Shown here in pieces: positions 52,956-62,880 of a stretch of 64,000 nucleotides of DNA (position 1 is the stretch's first letter; each line of letters opens with the position of its first letter). Origin of the DNA: Streptomyces spororaveus (GTDB lineage Bacteria > Actinomycetota > Actinomycetes > Streptomycetales > Streptomycetaceae); NCBI RefSeq assembly GCF_016755875.1, contig NZ_BNED01000003.1:229136-293135 (forward strand), written 5' to 3'. The notes beneath the pieces are model-generated. The model was not told the DNA's origin, made no database searches, and saw only the letters and a list, made by a program, of their open reading frames with translations. Both the position numbers and the translations under genes were made by a program.

Positions 52956-53759
52956 ATGTTCGAGGCCCCCGCCCCCGCCACCGTCGACCGGATGCTGGCC
53001 GCCCAGCAGCACGCCGCCGACCAGTTCGGCCTGCGCGCCACCGGCCGCCGGGTGTGGGGGTACCAGGGCCGCACCCTGTCGGCCGCCGGCCCGCACTGGC
53101 TCCGCGTGGTCTGCGCCGAGGCCGGCACCGAAGGCGGCATCCTGTGGAACGGCCCGTCCACCTCCCGCACCCTCCCCGCCTCGGTGCCACGCCCCGAACT
53201 GCTCCACGTCCGGGACTGGACCGACCAGGCGTACGCCTACCGGGCCGAGCCATACGCCTTCACCCCGAACCCGATCGTCTCCCCGCGCCCCGTCCTCACT
53301 GAGGACCCCAGCCTGCCCGAGACGTGGTGGAAGGAGATGACGGCCGCCCTGGACGCCCTCGCCGACGTGCCCCCGCCGGCGGACCGCGAGGCCGTACGCG
53401 AGGAGTACCTGCGCCGCGTCATCCCCGAATTCACCGGCCACCAGGTCGACGACGTCACCTGGACCACCGCCCACGGAGACCTCCACTGGGCGAACATCAC
53501 CCGCACCCCGCACATCCTGGACTGGGAGGGATGGGGCCGCGCCCCGTACGGCTACGACGCAGCCACCCTCTACGTGTACACACTGCTCACCCCCGAGACG
53601 GCAGCGCACATCCGGACCCGGCTGGCCTGCGTCCTGGACCGGCCCGAGGCCCGCACCGGCATGCTGACCGTGTGCGCCCAGGTCCTCCAGGCCCAGGACC
53701 GCATCGACTTCTACGCCGAGCTCGCCAGCGCCGTGCGACAGCACCTGACCATCCTGTAG
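52956..53759 (+). CDS. Aminoglycoside-phosphotransferase (APH) superfamily protein
   Basis: A protein of 267 aa with ribosome binding site AGGACCG region. It has the APH/choline-kinase catalytic loop TTAHGDLHWANITRTPHILD (HGDxHxxN), the metal-binding DWEGWGRAPYGYD, and an N-lobe (LRVVCAEAGTEGGILWNGPS). It is shorter than known aminoglycoside kinases and the N-lobe lacks a clear glycine loop, so the substrate is likely a different small molecule. It follows the HTH-type small gene by seven bases. A decayed copy of the pair is at 45.0-45.9 kb. Confidence 0.85.
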   Translation: MFEAPAPATVDRMLAAQQHAADQFGLRATGRRVWGYQGRTLSAAGPHWLRVVCAEAGTEGGILWNGPSTSRTLPASVPRPELLHVRDWTDQAYAYRAEPYAFTPNPIVSPRPVLTEDPSLPETWWKEMTAALDALADVPPPADREAVREEYLRRVIPEFTGHQVDDVTWTTAHGDLHWANITRTPHILDWEGWGRAPYGYDAATLYVYTLLTPETAAHIRTRLACVLDRPEARTGMLTVCAQVLQAQDRIDFYAELASAVRQHLTIL

Positions 53760-53795
53760 CCGGACCGCGATGGGGCAGGCGCGGCCCACCCTGGT

Positions 53796-54206
53796 TTACA
53801 GGTAGCGGTCGAGCGGCTCGGCGACGAAGGAGCCGTCGGCGAGCTGGACATCGGTGAGTAGGAACCGCTCCGGACGGGTCCCGAACTGCTGGATGACGAC
53901 CGCGCCGACCGGCTGGGCAGTGATGAAGTGAGCCGGGCGGCCATCAGCACCGAGAGTGCTGATGGCGGTGTAGGTGCGGGGGGTGCTAGGCATGGTTGTG
54001 CTTCCCTGGACGGATGAGGCGTCGGACGGCCTCACCTCTTCGCTCGCTCCCAGGGTTGGAACGACAGGGCTCAGTTGAGAATCAGGTCCCGCGGATCTGC
54101 TGCGAGAGCCCAGACGCGTACGAGCCCAAGTAGCTGTGGCGAGGGTGATGAAGGTTCCCACCCCGCTCAAGATCCCCGCCAGGGTGTTGGGGAAGAGGTC
54201 ATGCAT
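53796..54206 (-). CDS. Small protein with optional membrane-anchor start
   Basis: One continuous frame offers two starts. From the ATG at 54206 it has 136 aa, with a transmembrane helix (NTLAGILSGVGTFITLATAT), a polar linker, and a C-terminal domain. From the ATG at 53993, which has AGGGAAG upstream, it has only the 65-aa domain (TAISTLGADGRPAHFITAQP; VGAVVIQQFGTRPERFLLTD; VQLADGSFVAEPLDRYL). The 65-aa form has the better ribosome binding site. Neither part was assigned to a family. Confidence 0.55.
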   Translation of the reverse strand: MHDLFPNTLAGILSGVGTFITLATATWARTRLGSRSRSAGPDSQLSPVVPTLGASEEVRPSDASSVQGSTTMPSTPRTYTAISTLGADGRPAHFITAQPVGAVVIQQFGTRPERFLLTDVQLADGSFVAEPLDRYL

Positions 54207-54468
54207 AGTGCAGGCCGACGCGGACCCGTCGCGTCGTCCTCCTCCGGGCATGACAAAACTTGTAGTCGGAGTGCCAGGCAATCGTCCACGGGTCGGACGT
54301 TTGGCGGGGGACGTGGCCTGTTCGCGCCGCATTTCCAAGCGGTCACTACATGTAGGTTCTTCCACTGTCCTCAAGCCCAGCCGAGTCATTGTGTCAGCCG
54401 GATGCCTGCGGGTGGGCGAGATCGAGAGTTTCGTCCGAGGCCGGGCGTTTCATAGGTGGTGGCGACCC

Positions 54469-54816
54469 CTAGGGAGCCTCTCGGCGGCTGGCAGGAGGGA
54501 GGGCGTGCAGGAGTTCCCACAGGGGATGGGACCCGCCGGCCCATTCGGCGAGGAGATGGCGGTCGACGAGGTGAAGCCGCTGAGACTTCGCGAACTGCGC
54601 GGCGTTGGCGGTGATACGGCCGTTGGTCAACATGACCACGACATCACCGTGGTGGACCTGCCTGCCAGTGCCGTTCAGGACCTGAAGGTCAGGGCTCCCG
54701 ACGGGCTTGCCCGACCAGCCGTCCTTCCTGTGCTTGCACTGGATGACCCTTCTCTGCACTTCACTCTCACGGGCTATGGGGATCCGTGACTCGTCCAAGA
54801 GCCTCCGAAGTGTCAT
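54469..54816 (-). pseudogene. Mrr-like restriction endonuclease, C-terminal part
   Basis: A frame of 115 aa. The segments VQRRVIQCKHRKDGW, GSPDLQVLNGTGRQVHHGDV, VVMLTNGRITANAAQFAKSQ and LHLVDRHLLAEWAGG match the end of Mrr-type nuclease domains (the QxK of the catalytic core and the Gly-Ser-Pro-Asp loop). The upstream Asp-containing strand and any targeting domain are missing, so it is probably inactive. Mrr enzymes cut modified DNA. Confidence 0.7.
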
Positions 54817-54890
54817 GGGGTGGACAGGTCGGCGACCGCCTACCAGGTCACCGGGGCGCCGGTAAGATCAGCGCTCTCATGGGGAGTGCG

Positions 54891-55709
54891 ATGCGAACAT
54901 CAGGTCGGAGCGGTGAGGGGCAGGAGTACGCCCTGACCTCGGATGAGGACGACGCTGACTTCTGGGGCTTTGCTCACGAGGCCGAGGGGTTGTTCACGCC
55001 GCTGCCGGACGAAGAGGGAACACGCCGAGTGCACCTCACGGGCTGCCTCCCGCAGGGCGGCCTACTGGAGAGCGTTGGCCACGTCGGCAGTCGTCGCGCC
55101 TTGGCGGGGAATGCCTGGTTCGAGCTCCTCGACGGTGACGGTGCCACCATGGGGTCCTACTTCGTCAATGAGGTCACCGTCGTCGACGTCAAGCCCTCCG
55201 CCTGCGGGGCCGGCCTCGTCGACCTCACGATGACGCTGTGGTGCGAGAACGCCGTGGCCGGAGCGGAACGAGTATGGGACCTGATCCGCACGGGTCATCT
55301 GGACCGCACCGGTATGTGGCACGAGTTCGCCCCCGAGGACAGACGAGCATGGCTGTCGGTGACGCTGTGTTCCCAGGAGTACCAACGCCAGGGGAAGGCC
55401 GACGCTCCTGCAGGCCAGGTGTTCACCTTGGACGGTCGGCACATCGTTGACCGAGACAGCTTCTACTGCGCGATCGGTGAAGCCATCAACGGCCCCGGCG
55501 GATACTTCGGCTGGAACCTCGATGCTCTGAGCGACTGCCTGAGAGGGGGCTGGGGTGCCACTACGCCGTTCACCGTGCACTGGGATTCCTCAGCCCAGGC
55601 CAAGGCACGGCTGCAAGACCGTGTGCCCTCCGGAGAACGCGAAGTCGCGTTGTTCGACCTACTCCTGGAGATCTTCGAAGAACAGGGCGTGAGCGTCATC
55701 ATTCGGTGA
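54891..55709 (+). CDS. Barstar-domain protein with unknown N-terminal domain
   Basis: A protein of 272 aa from the ATG at 54891, with GGGGAG six bases upstream; an ATG at 54879 is possible. Residues ~185-270 are a barstar (RNase inhibitor) domain: VFTLDGRHIVDRDSFYCAIG, EAINGPGGYFGWNLDALSDC, LRGGWGATTPFTVHWDSSAQ. The Gly-Trp-Asn-Leu-Asp-Ala-Leu signature is intact. The N-terminal ~180 residues (FWGFAHEAEGLFTPLPDEEG; WFELLDGDGATMGSYFVNEV; LVDLTMTLWCENAVAGAERV) have no recognised family. Barstar proteins neutralise barnase-like toxins and may protect against a relative's toxin; no matching toxin is seen nearby. The 3' end overlaps the outer transposon's tnpB tail. Confidence 0.88.
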   Translation: MRTSGRSGEGQEYALTSDEDDADFWGFAHEAEGLFTPLPDEEGTRRVHLTGCLPQGGLLESVGHVGSRRALAGNAWFELLDGDGATMGSYFVNEVTVVDVKPSACGAGLVDLTMTLWCENAVAGAERVWDLIRTGHLDRTGMWHEFAPEDRRAWLSVTLCSQEYQRQGKADAPAGQVFTLDGRHIVDRDSFYCAIGEAINGPGGYFGWNLDALSDCLRGGWGATTPFTVHWDSSAQAKARLQDRVPSGEREVALFDLLLEIFEEQGVSVIIR

Positions 55710-55950
55710 CAGTTTGATCAGTCCTGGGGCGACGGACGTGGGGCAGGCCGAGGTGGACGGCGGTTCGTTGCTTGATCCTTTCGGCCTCAATGCGCTTGGC
55801 CCGGAGGAAGGTCAGGGTCTTGTCGATGCCGTCGATCTCTCCCAGCCATCCTTCGAGTTCGGCCCGCTTGCGCCGCAGGATTAGGTCCTTCTCCAGCTCT
55901 TCGAGCCGGGACAACATCTTGGGGTTGACCTGGAGGACCGGGCAACGGAT
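55699..55950 (-). pseudogene. 3' end of outer-transposon tnpB, separated from its body by the inner element
   Basis: The minus strand reads IRCPVLQVNPKMLSRLEELE, KDLILRRKRAELEGWLGEID, GIDKTLTFLRAKRIEAERIK, a coiled coil, and stops at 55699. Its first residue continues exactly where the tnpB body at 60824 stops (HEHAC then IRCP). The matching inner TnpB reads HEHACVRCALL at the same place. It is therefore the missing last ~80 residues of the outer TnpB. Confidence 0.85.
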
Positions 55951-56029
55951 GCCCCGTTGACTGAACGAAGCACGTTGATTGTGCAGTTCAGGGCACAGGT
56001 GAGGTTGTCGCCCAGTACGGTCTGCGGTC

Positions 56030-57274
56030 GTGATGAACGATCGTGTGCCCGAACGGGATCTGTCGAGATTGGCCGTTCCTCGGTGGGGCCGGCTGGTGGA
56101 AATCGGCGACCGGTACGAGCCCTACCGGCTCGTCGACGCCGACGGCGCGACCGTGGCACCGGTCCCAGTGTTCTTCCAGGAGCTGCTCGCAGCCGGGAAA
56201 GCGGCCGCGACCGTCCGCTCCTACGGCATGGACCTACTGCGGTGGTGGCGGTTCCTGCACGCAGTCGAGGTGCCGTGGAATCGAGCGACACGCATGGACG
56301 CTCGGGATTTCAGCTGCTGGATCCAGCTGACGGTCAAGCCGCGAGCGACGGCGGCCAAGCGGCAGCCGGCCCGCACCGTCGGCGCCCCGAGCCCGGTGAC
56401 CGGGAAAACGAGCCCTGGGCTCGGCTATGCCCCGTCGACCGTCGCCCACAGCGAGACGGTGCTGCGCCGGTTCTACGACCTGCACCGTGACGCCGGATCC
56501 GGGCCGTTGCTCAACCCGTTTCCGCTGGACCTGGCTCGTCGTTCCGGCCGCGCGCACGCGCACCACAACCCGATGGAAACCTGGGCGCCGGAGCGGACCG
56601 GCCGTTATCGGCCCACGATTCCGCGCCGGATTCCGCGCTCGATCCCGGACGAGTGGTTCAACACGCTGTTCGCGGCGCTGCCGTCGAACCGGGACCGGGC
56701 CATGATCGCGTTTTGGATCTCCAGCGGGGTCCGGGCATCGGAGTTGATCGGCGTCCGTCAGTGCGACGTCGATCCGGGACAGCAGCTGATCAGCGTTGTC
56801 CGGAAGGGCTCCCGGGCACGGCAGCAGGTGCCGGCCTCAGCGGATGCGTTCGTGTGGCTGCGGCTCTACCAGCAGGAGCTGCACGGGCTGGTGCCGCGGG
56901 GCCTGACGCGGCCAGTGTGGTGGACGCTGCGGCGTCCGTTTCAGCCGTTGACCTACCACGGCGCCCACCGGATGTTCGAGCGGCTCAACGCCAGCTTCGG
57001 CGCGGACTGGACCCTTCACGACCTTCGTCACAGCGCCGCCGTCCGCATGGTGCGCAACCCGGCGCTGACGCTGACCGACGTGCAGTGGGTCCTCGGGCAC
57101 GCGCATCTGACCACGACCGAGATCTACCTCAACCCGCGCCAGGACGAGGTCGTCGCCCAGGTGCTGGCCCACCACGCGCGGCGGGCGGACCAGCGCACCG
57201 AGCCGGTGCCCCCGCCTCCGGCCCCGGGTTACGACCCCGAGACCCTGGACGTCCTGTTCGGGCGGTCATCATGA
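56030..57274 (+). CDS. tnpA: TnpA-like tyrosine recombinase of the inner transposon
   Basis: A protein of 414 aa. A SAM-like N-terminal domain (FFQELLAAGKAAATVRSYGM; LLRWWRFLHAVEVPWNRATR) is followed by the catalytic domain: Arg in SSGVRASELIGVRQCDVDPG, LTYHGAHRMFERLN, HxxR in TLHDLRHSAAVRMVRN, His in VLGHAHLTTTEIYLN with the nucleophile Tyr in the same block. It works with TnpB in site-specific strand exchange. Its stop overlaps the tnpB start (ATGA). Confidence 0.93.
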   Translation: MMNDRVPERDLSRLAVPRWGRLVEIGDRYEPYRLVDADGATVAPVPVFFQELLAAGKAAATVRSYGMDLLRWWRFLHAVEVPWNRATRMDARDFSCWIQLTVKPRATAAKRQPARTVGAPSPVTGKTSPGLGYAPSTVAHSETVLRRFYDLHRDAGSGPLLNPFPLDLARRSGRAHAHHNPMETWAPERTGRYRPTIPRRIPRSIPDEWFNTLFAALPSNRDRAMIAFWISSGVRASELIGVRQCDVDPGQQLISVVRKGSRARQQVPASADAFVWLRLYQQELHGLVPRGLTRPVWWTLRRPFQPLTYHGAHRMFERLNASFGADWTLHDLRHSAAVRMVRNPALTLTDVQWVLGHAHLTTTEIYLNPRQDEVVAQVLAHHARRADQRTEPVPPPPAPGYDPETLDVLFGRSS

Positions 57275-59762
57275 CTATCACCAAGAAGCACTCGACTCGC
57301 CCACCGCTGCAAGCCGCGAACGCGACCGCTGAGCAGGCACGAGCGCGGAACAGCGTGCTTCGGGAACGATTCCCGCCGCGAGCCGCCGAAGTCCGCTGGC
57401 CGGCGACCAGCCGATCAGTCGAGGAGGTTGTGCGGCGGCTGACCGCGCCACCGTTCCTGCAAGCGGCCAAGGCGACCAGAGCAGGCCGTCGGCGCGGGGT
57501 TGCGAAGATGTTGGACTGGCTCTCAAGCCTCCCTAGAGATACCTGGCAAGAGAGGTGGGCACGCAGCGGCGTCGAGGATCTTCCCGGCGCGGACTGGACA
57601 GAGCTCCCTCTGCGTTTCCTGAGCCAGCAGGCAGGGTCGCCGTCGTCGTACGTCCGCGCTGACCTGTCCACCGGGTTGCTGCTGCTGATCGCCGGTGATG
57701 TGATCCGTCCCAGCCTGCCCTGGATGCTCACCCGCACCCACCGATACCTGGCCACCATCATGGCCGAGGTCCGTGACCCGGACGGGTTCGAGCACTTGGT
57801 GCAGATGGCCGCCGCGCAATCGCACTCCAGTAAAGACGCCCAGATCGCAGCGACCCGGATCGCCGTCCTCCTGGCCTGCAAAGGCGGGCTCATCCAGGAC
57901 ATCACGGTTGGGGACTGCGTGGAGCTGTTCGACACCCAACGCCGGGTCCATGTCCGCGGCGGACAGCACAAGGTCGACTTCTACCTGCGGCTTCGGACCA
58001 TGGGCGTCTTCCCTGACGATGCCCCGGCAACGATCCGGGCGTTCGGCCAGGCTCTCGGCCAGCTGAGCATCGAGGAGCTTGTGGACCGCTACCCGATCCG
58101 GTGCCGCCCGATCCGGGATCTGCTCGTGGACTACCTTCGCGAACGGCAGCCGTCATTGGACTTCGCCAGCTTGGACGCGATCTCACGATCGTTGGCGGGG
58201 CTGTTCTGGACGCGGATCGAAGCGCTGTCACCGGGCATCGACACTCTTTTGCTGCCGCCGGTGCTGGCGCGGACCTGGAAGGAAGACCTGAGCACCAAGC
58301 GGCGTACCATCACCGGCCCCGACGGGGCGACGGTCGAGATCGCCAGCCCCGGCTCAACGCCAAGGACGAGCTGATGCGGGTCCGAGCCTTCTATCTAGAC
58401 CTCGCCCACTGGGCAACGGAGGAACCGGCCCGCTGGGGACCGTGGGTCGTACGCTGCCCGATCAGCGATGACGAGATCCGCAAGGCCAAGGAGCGCAAGC
58501 ACCGCAAGGCACGGATGGATCAGCGCACCCGCGAGCGCCTTCCCGTGCTCCCCGTGCTGGTCAGCACCGCCAACCGCCGCAGGCTCGCGGCCTTCGAGTT
58601 GCTCCGGACTGCGCAGGCCACCGAGCCAGGGACGGTGATCCCCGGCACCGAGGGATCGCTTCGCCGAGCCGTCACGTCCAAGGCCGCGGGACACCTCACC
58701 TGGGCCGAGGAGACTGCCACCGGCCGACGCCGGAACCTCTCCTTCGAGGAGGAGGAAGCGTTCTGGGCGTTCGCCGCCGTCGAGGTCCTCCGCCTGACGG
58801 GCATCCGCAACGAAGAGCTCTTGGAGTTGACCCACCACAGCGTCACCCAGTACCGGCTCCCGACCACCGGCGAGATCGTTCCGTTGCTCCAGATCGCCCC
58901 GTCCAAGACCGACACCGAGCGCCTCCTGCTGGTCAGCCCGGAATTGGCGGACGTCCTGTCAGCCATCGTCCGCCGACTACGCGGTCCAGCTGGAGCGATC
59001 CCGCTGGCGCCGTTCTACGACGTCCGTGAGAAGGTCTGGAACCCGCCGATGCCGCTGCTGTTCCAGCGGCAGATCGGAACCGAGCAACGGGCCTTCACTC
59101 CCACGTTCCTGCGCACGCTGCTGATTGGCGCGATCGCGGCCACCGGGCTCATCGACTCCGCTGGCGCACCGCTCACGATCTCCCCGCACGACTTCAGGAG
59201 GATCTTCGTCACTGACGCCATCATGAACGGCCTCCCACCACACATCGCCCAAGTGATCTGCGGGCACAAGAACATCGATACAAGGATGGGCTACAAGGCC
59301 GTCTACCCGGCCGAGACGATCGAGGCGCACAGGGCGTTCATCGCCCGCCGCCGGTCCACCCGGCCCAGCGAGGAATACCGAACTCCCACCGAGGAGGAGT
59401 GGGATGCCTTCCTCGCGCACTTCGAGAAGCGCAAGGTGTCCATCGGCACCTGCGGCCGTGCATTTTCCACCCCGTGTGTTCATGAGCACGCTTGTGTCAG
59501 ATGTGCACTCCTCAGGCCGGACCCGGACCAACGCTCCCGCATCGAGGAGATCCGCGACAATCTCATCGCCCGCACCGCCGAAGCCGAACGCGAAGGCTGG
59601 CTCGGCGAGGTCGAAGGACTCAAGGTCAGCCTTGCCGGCGCCGAGGAAAAGCTCGCCCAGGTCGACGCACTCGTCAAGAGACAGTCGATCGCTGTCGAAC
59701 TCGGTATGCCGGGCGTCCGCCAGCCGGCAGGCACCACAGAGGCCACAAGAGCAACGCCGTGA
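57271..59762 (+). pseudogene. tnpB: TnpB-like tyrosine recombinase of the inner transposon, one frameshift
   Basis: About 830 aa in two frames. The first (57271-58374) reads EEVVRRLTAPPFLQAAKATR, YVRADLSTGLLLLIAGDVIR, LVDRYPIRCRPIRDLLVDYL and stops early after EIASPGSTPRTS. The second continues LNAKDELMRVRAFYLDLAHW and the catalytic domain: TGIRNEELLELTHHSVTQYR, SPHDFRRIFVTDAIMNGLPP, VICGHKNIDTRMGYKAVYPA. It ends in a Cys-rich patch (PCVHEHACVRCALL) and a coiled coil. One missing C in the CCCC run near 58352 would restore SPRLNAKDELM. It may be a sequencing error, since the rest is well conserved. Confidence 0.88.
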
Positions 59763-59785
59763 TCGAAGCAAGTGGCGACCGGAGA

Positions 59786-60061
59786 TCAAAACGGAACAGA
59801 CAACCCGGCTTCGCGCAGCCGGGCCAGGGCGGCGGACATGCACTGCTGCACGGTGCTCCCATCAGTGCGCATGTCGTGCTCCAGGGGACCTCCGCTGGCG
59901 GCGAACGTCCACGCTGGCGCGTTATCAGCCACCCCCTCCGCGTCCACCCTGATCATGGCATTCACGCCCTGCTCGCCCAGCCATTCCAGGATGAGCAGCG
60001 TCACGTCCTCGATGCCACCATCCTGGTCGATCTTTGGCCAGCGGCCCTGGTTTCGTGTCAT
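59786..60061 (-). CDS. Cargo gene of the inner transposon: small protein of unknown function
   Basis: A protein of 91 aa: TRNQGRWPKIDQDGGIEDVT, LLILEWLGEQGVNAMIRVDA, WTFAASGGPLEHDMRTDGST, QQCMSAALARLREAGL. It looks like a compact alpha/beta domain. It lies between tnpB and the DUF6000 gene on the opposite strand to the transposase genes. No family was recognised. The pair of small genes could be cargo with a protective role. Confidence 0.65.
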   Translation of the reverse strand: MTRNQGRWPKIDQDGGIEDVTLLILEWLGEQGVNAMIRVDAEGVADNAPAWTFAASGGPLEHDMRTDGSTVQQCMSAALARLREAGLSVPF

Positions 60062-60120
60062 TGCCCAGAGTCTACCGAGGGGTCCGAAGCAGTCGGCGTC
60101 CAGCGGTCAGGCCGGGAAGA

Positions 60121-60744
60121 TCAGCGCCTGGTTTCCATTCTGGCGAAGAGTTCAGCGCACTCGCTGGCGAAGGAACAGAGCCGGTCCACGACCTGCCGGT
60201 ACTCCTGCGGATCCCGCACCATGTTCGACGTGGCATCGGTCCACTGCTGCCACAGGCCACCGGCGGCAAGGTATCGGGATGCTCGCTCGGTCCCGAGGAC
60301 GGCATCGAGGTGAAGCAGTGTGCTGAGAGCAAAGGTCTGGTCCCAGACGAGGTCGGGTTGAGGCAAGTAGCGATCAAGGTAACTGCAGACCAGATCGGCG
60401 TCCGCGCTGGTGCCGAAAGTGGCAAGAGTGATGCAGTATGACCCGCCGTAGGGGCCTCCGCTGGCCAGCAGGAGTTCGCCGATGCGGCTGCGGAACTCGG
60501 TCCTGCCAGCCACGGCAACCAGCCAGGAGGCAGTCCTGCGCTCTCGCCACCCGCCCTCGAAAAGGATGCCGAGTTCAGCGGGAGTGATCTCCCCAGCAGC
60601 CTGGACCAGCTCCCTCACGAACAACTCGCGCTCAGGCCCGCTCAACCGCAACAAGCTTCCACCCAGCCGCAGGTACCGCCGGCCGGGCGTGACGAATCGT
60701 CGGACCAGGTCCATCAGCTCGGGGTCGGTGTTGGCATAGCGCAT
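60121..60744 (-). CDS. DUF6000 family protein, cargo of the inner transposon
   Basis: A protein of 207 aa from the ATG at 60744; the frame is open to 60783. It matches DUF6000: RRFVTPGRRYLRLGGSLLRL, GILFEGGWRERRTASWLVAV, FRSRIGELLLASGGPYGGSY, VCSYLDRYLPQPDLVWDQTF and LAAGGLWQQWTDATSNMVRD. DUF6000 proteins are common in Streptomyces, often near toxin-immunity or mobile genes, and have no assigned function. Here it ends the element, 80 bases from the right border. Confidence 0.82.
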   Translation of the reverse strand: MRYANTDPELMDLVRRFVTPGRRYLRLGGSLLRLSGPERELFVRELVQAAGEITPAELGILFEGGWRERRTASWLVAVAGRTEFRSRIGELLLASGGPYGGSYCITLATFGTSADADLVCSYLDRYLPQPDLVWDQTFALSTLLHLDAVLGTERASRYLAAGGLWQQWTDATSNMVRDPQEYRQVVDRLCSFASECAELFARMETRR

Positions 60745-60823
60745 GGCTGCATCTTTGCCCGGCGAGGTCCCAGCTGCCAGCAATTTACACAGAGCCTCGA
60801 GTAGCGATCGCTAGTTCAGAGAA

Positions 60824-62819
60824 GCAGGCGTGCTCGTGTTGGCATGGGGTGCCGTAAGGGCGAGCGCAGTTACCCAGCTCGACCTTGCGTTTCTCGAAGT
60901 GCTCCTCGAACTCAGCCCACTCCTGCTTGGTGACCTCGCCGTATTCGATGGCCGGCCGCAGGGACCGGCGGTTGTTCAGGAAGTGCTGGTAGTGAGCGAC
61001 GACGTCCTCGTTGAAGACCGCGACGTATCCCTGAGTGGTCTGGAGATTGAGATGGCCGAGCAACGCAGCACCGATGTGGATGGGCAGTCCGCCGTTGACG
61101 ATCTCGGTGGCGAAGAGCCGTCGGAAGTCGTGCGGGGTGAAGGTCAGTCCGGCGAAGGCTTTGTTCGTCTCGCCGATCTCTTGGCAGGTCCGGCGGAGCA
61201 TGTTGAGCATGGTGCCGGTCGCCAGGACGCTGCGGATGGTGCCGACCTGTCGCTGGAAGAGGAAGGGCATGCGGTCTGACCAGCTCTTCTCGTGCCCGTC
61301 ATAGCGGCTGACCAGCGGGATCGTCCGGCCGTCGCGGGTGTGGCGGCGGATGATCTGGGCCACGACGTGGAAGAGGTCGGCTGACATGGGGATGACTCGT
61401 TCGCGGTCGTTCTTCGACGGGGCGATCACTAGCAAGGCGATGATCTCGCCATTGGGTCGCTCGTATTGGCGAATGCTGAGGTGGGTGAGTTCTGACAGCT
61501 CTTCGATTCGGATGCCGCTGTGCCGCAGGACCTCAACCGCGGCCCACTCCCAGAACGCCGAGTCCTCAGCGAGGGTGATGTTGATCAGCTCACTGGTTTC
61601 TGCGTCATGGACGCGGACGGGGGGTTCGGCCTCGACCTTGACCAGCCCCTGGTCCTTCTTCGAGTTGCTGCGGCGGTAACGACGGGCCGTCGTACTCGAA
61701 GGGCTCGCCCAGACTGACCTGCCGCCCGGCTTCGAGCAGCCCCAGGAGTCGTTCGTGGCGTTCTTCAACGTATTTCACCAGGTCAGGCAGCAACGGCTGC
61801 CGTTGCCGGGTGCGGTCGGCCATGCGCCGGTTAATCTCGCGACGACGCTTGGAGAACCCCTTCAGATCCTGGGGAGGGTGAGGTCGGCCTGTCCGGGGCA
61901 GATCTTCTCGATCTTCGACCAGAAGGTCCCTGCTAGCAGACGGGCCAGGCCGTCCCGGGTGATGTAGTCGGTATCAGCCTGCCGGCGGACGAGGTAGTCG
62001 GTAATCACCTGCCGGACGGCCTGGCTGCGGAGCGGGTAGCGGTCGACCATCTGCTCGGGGGTGAGCTGCCCGGTGTAGATGAACTTCCGCAGCGTGGAGG
62101 GGGTGCCGGGCGGAAAGTGTCCGATCGAATGCAGGATCTCCCAGGCGCCCAGAGCCGCGAAGCGCGACTGATCACCCCTGGCCCCGTGTGTGACACCCAG
62201 ACGTCGGCACTCCAGCGAGTAGTGCAGCAGGGCCTCTGGAGTGAGGTGCTCCAAGGCGATGCCCTGGGTGGTGAGCGCGCAAGCGACGTCGAACTTGATA
62301 CGGATGCGGTAACTCAACCCCAGGTCAGGGCGGGCGTCGACGGCTGCATAAAACACGTCCAGGGCAGGATCGTGGCTGGCCGGCCCGAACCACTCGGGAT
62401 AGTCGCTGAAGGCGTTCGCGCGGAATCCACCGACCGAGGGCTGGATCACCCGCGCGCAGAACGCCAACTTTGCCGCCGGGGTCACGTCATGTCGGTCCTG
62501 GGCCCGGTCGGAGATGACGAAGGTCTTGACCGGCAGGGCCTTGTCACCGTCAACGGGCTGGCCTCCCACTTCGCCTGCCAGTCAGCTCCGGGCAGGGTTT
62601 CCAGATGAGTGAACAGCAGCCGCAGGCCGCGGCGGCGCTTCTCGTAGGTGGAGTGGGTGCGACCCGGCACGATCTGCTCGACCAGCGAGCACAGATGCTG
62701 GATCGAGGCCTGGGTCAGATCGCCGAAGGGTGGCTGGCGGGCTGTCCGGCCGAGGGCGCCGGTGCGGCCTTAACCGCGGCATCCGGGAAGCGGGTGGCGA
62801 CCGGCTCGTCGAAGTCCAT
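60824..62819 (-). pseudogene. tnpB: Outer-transposon tnpB, frameshifted and split by the inner element
   Basis: From the ATG at 62819 (DFDEPVATRFPDAA) several frames give one TnpB: VPGRTHSTYEKRRRGLRLLF, THLETLPGADWQAKWEASPL; VIQPSVGGFRANAFSDYPEW, LKFIYTG-type core ending LARLLAGTFWSKIEKICPGQ; LPDLVKYVEERHERLLGLLE; then VLRHSGIRIEELSELTHLSI, TPHDFRRLFATEIVNGGLPI, ALLGHLNLQTTQGYVAVFNE. It breaks off at CARPYGTPCQHEHAC, where the inner transposon begins; the rest is at 55699-55950. Frame changes are near 62530, 61860 and 61690. All catalytic motifs are still visible. Confidence 0.83.
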
Positions 62820-62880
62820 GCCCCGAAACAGAGTCCGGCGATTGCGGGCGGTGTAGGTCGAGGCAAGGGTGCCCTGGACG

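Larger units (their letters stand above)
55951..60823 (+). mobile_element. Inner Tn554-like transposon, nested in tnpB of a related element
   Basis: About 4.87 kb between the two parts of the outer tnpB gene. It carries tnpA and tnpB (overlapping by four bases) and two minus-strand cargo genes. The ends share CTGAAC at the same distance: TTGACTGAACGA on the left (CTGAAC at 55961-55966) and, on the minus strand, TTCTCTGAACTA on the right (complement of 60814-60819). There is at most a 2-bp (GC) duplication, as expected for tyrosine-recombinase transposons of the Tn554 group, which do not make normal target duplications. Confidence 0.83.

Noticed and set aside
55951..60823. Two independent, adjacent integrase loci rather than nested transposons
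   Set aside because: The outer TnpB stops at HEHAC and its missing tail starts at IRCP on the other side of the element, which fits insertion.
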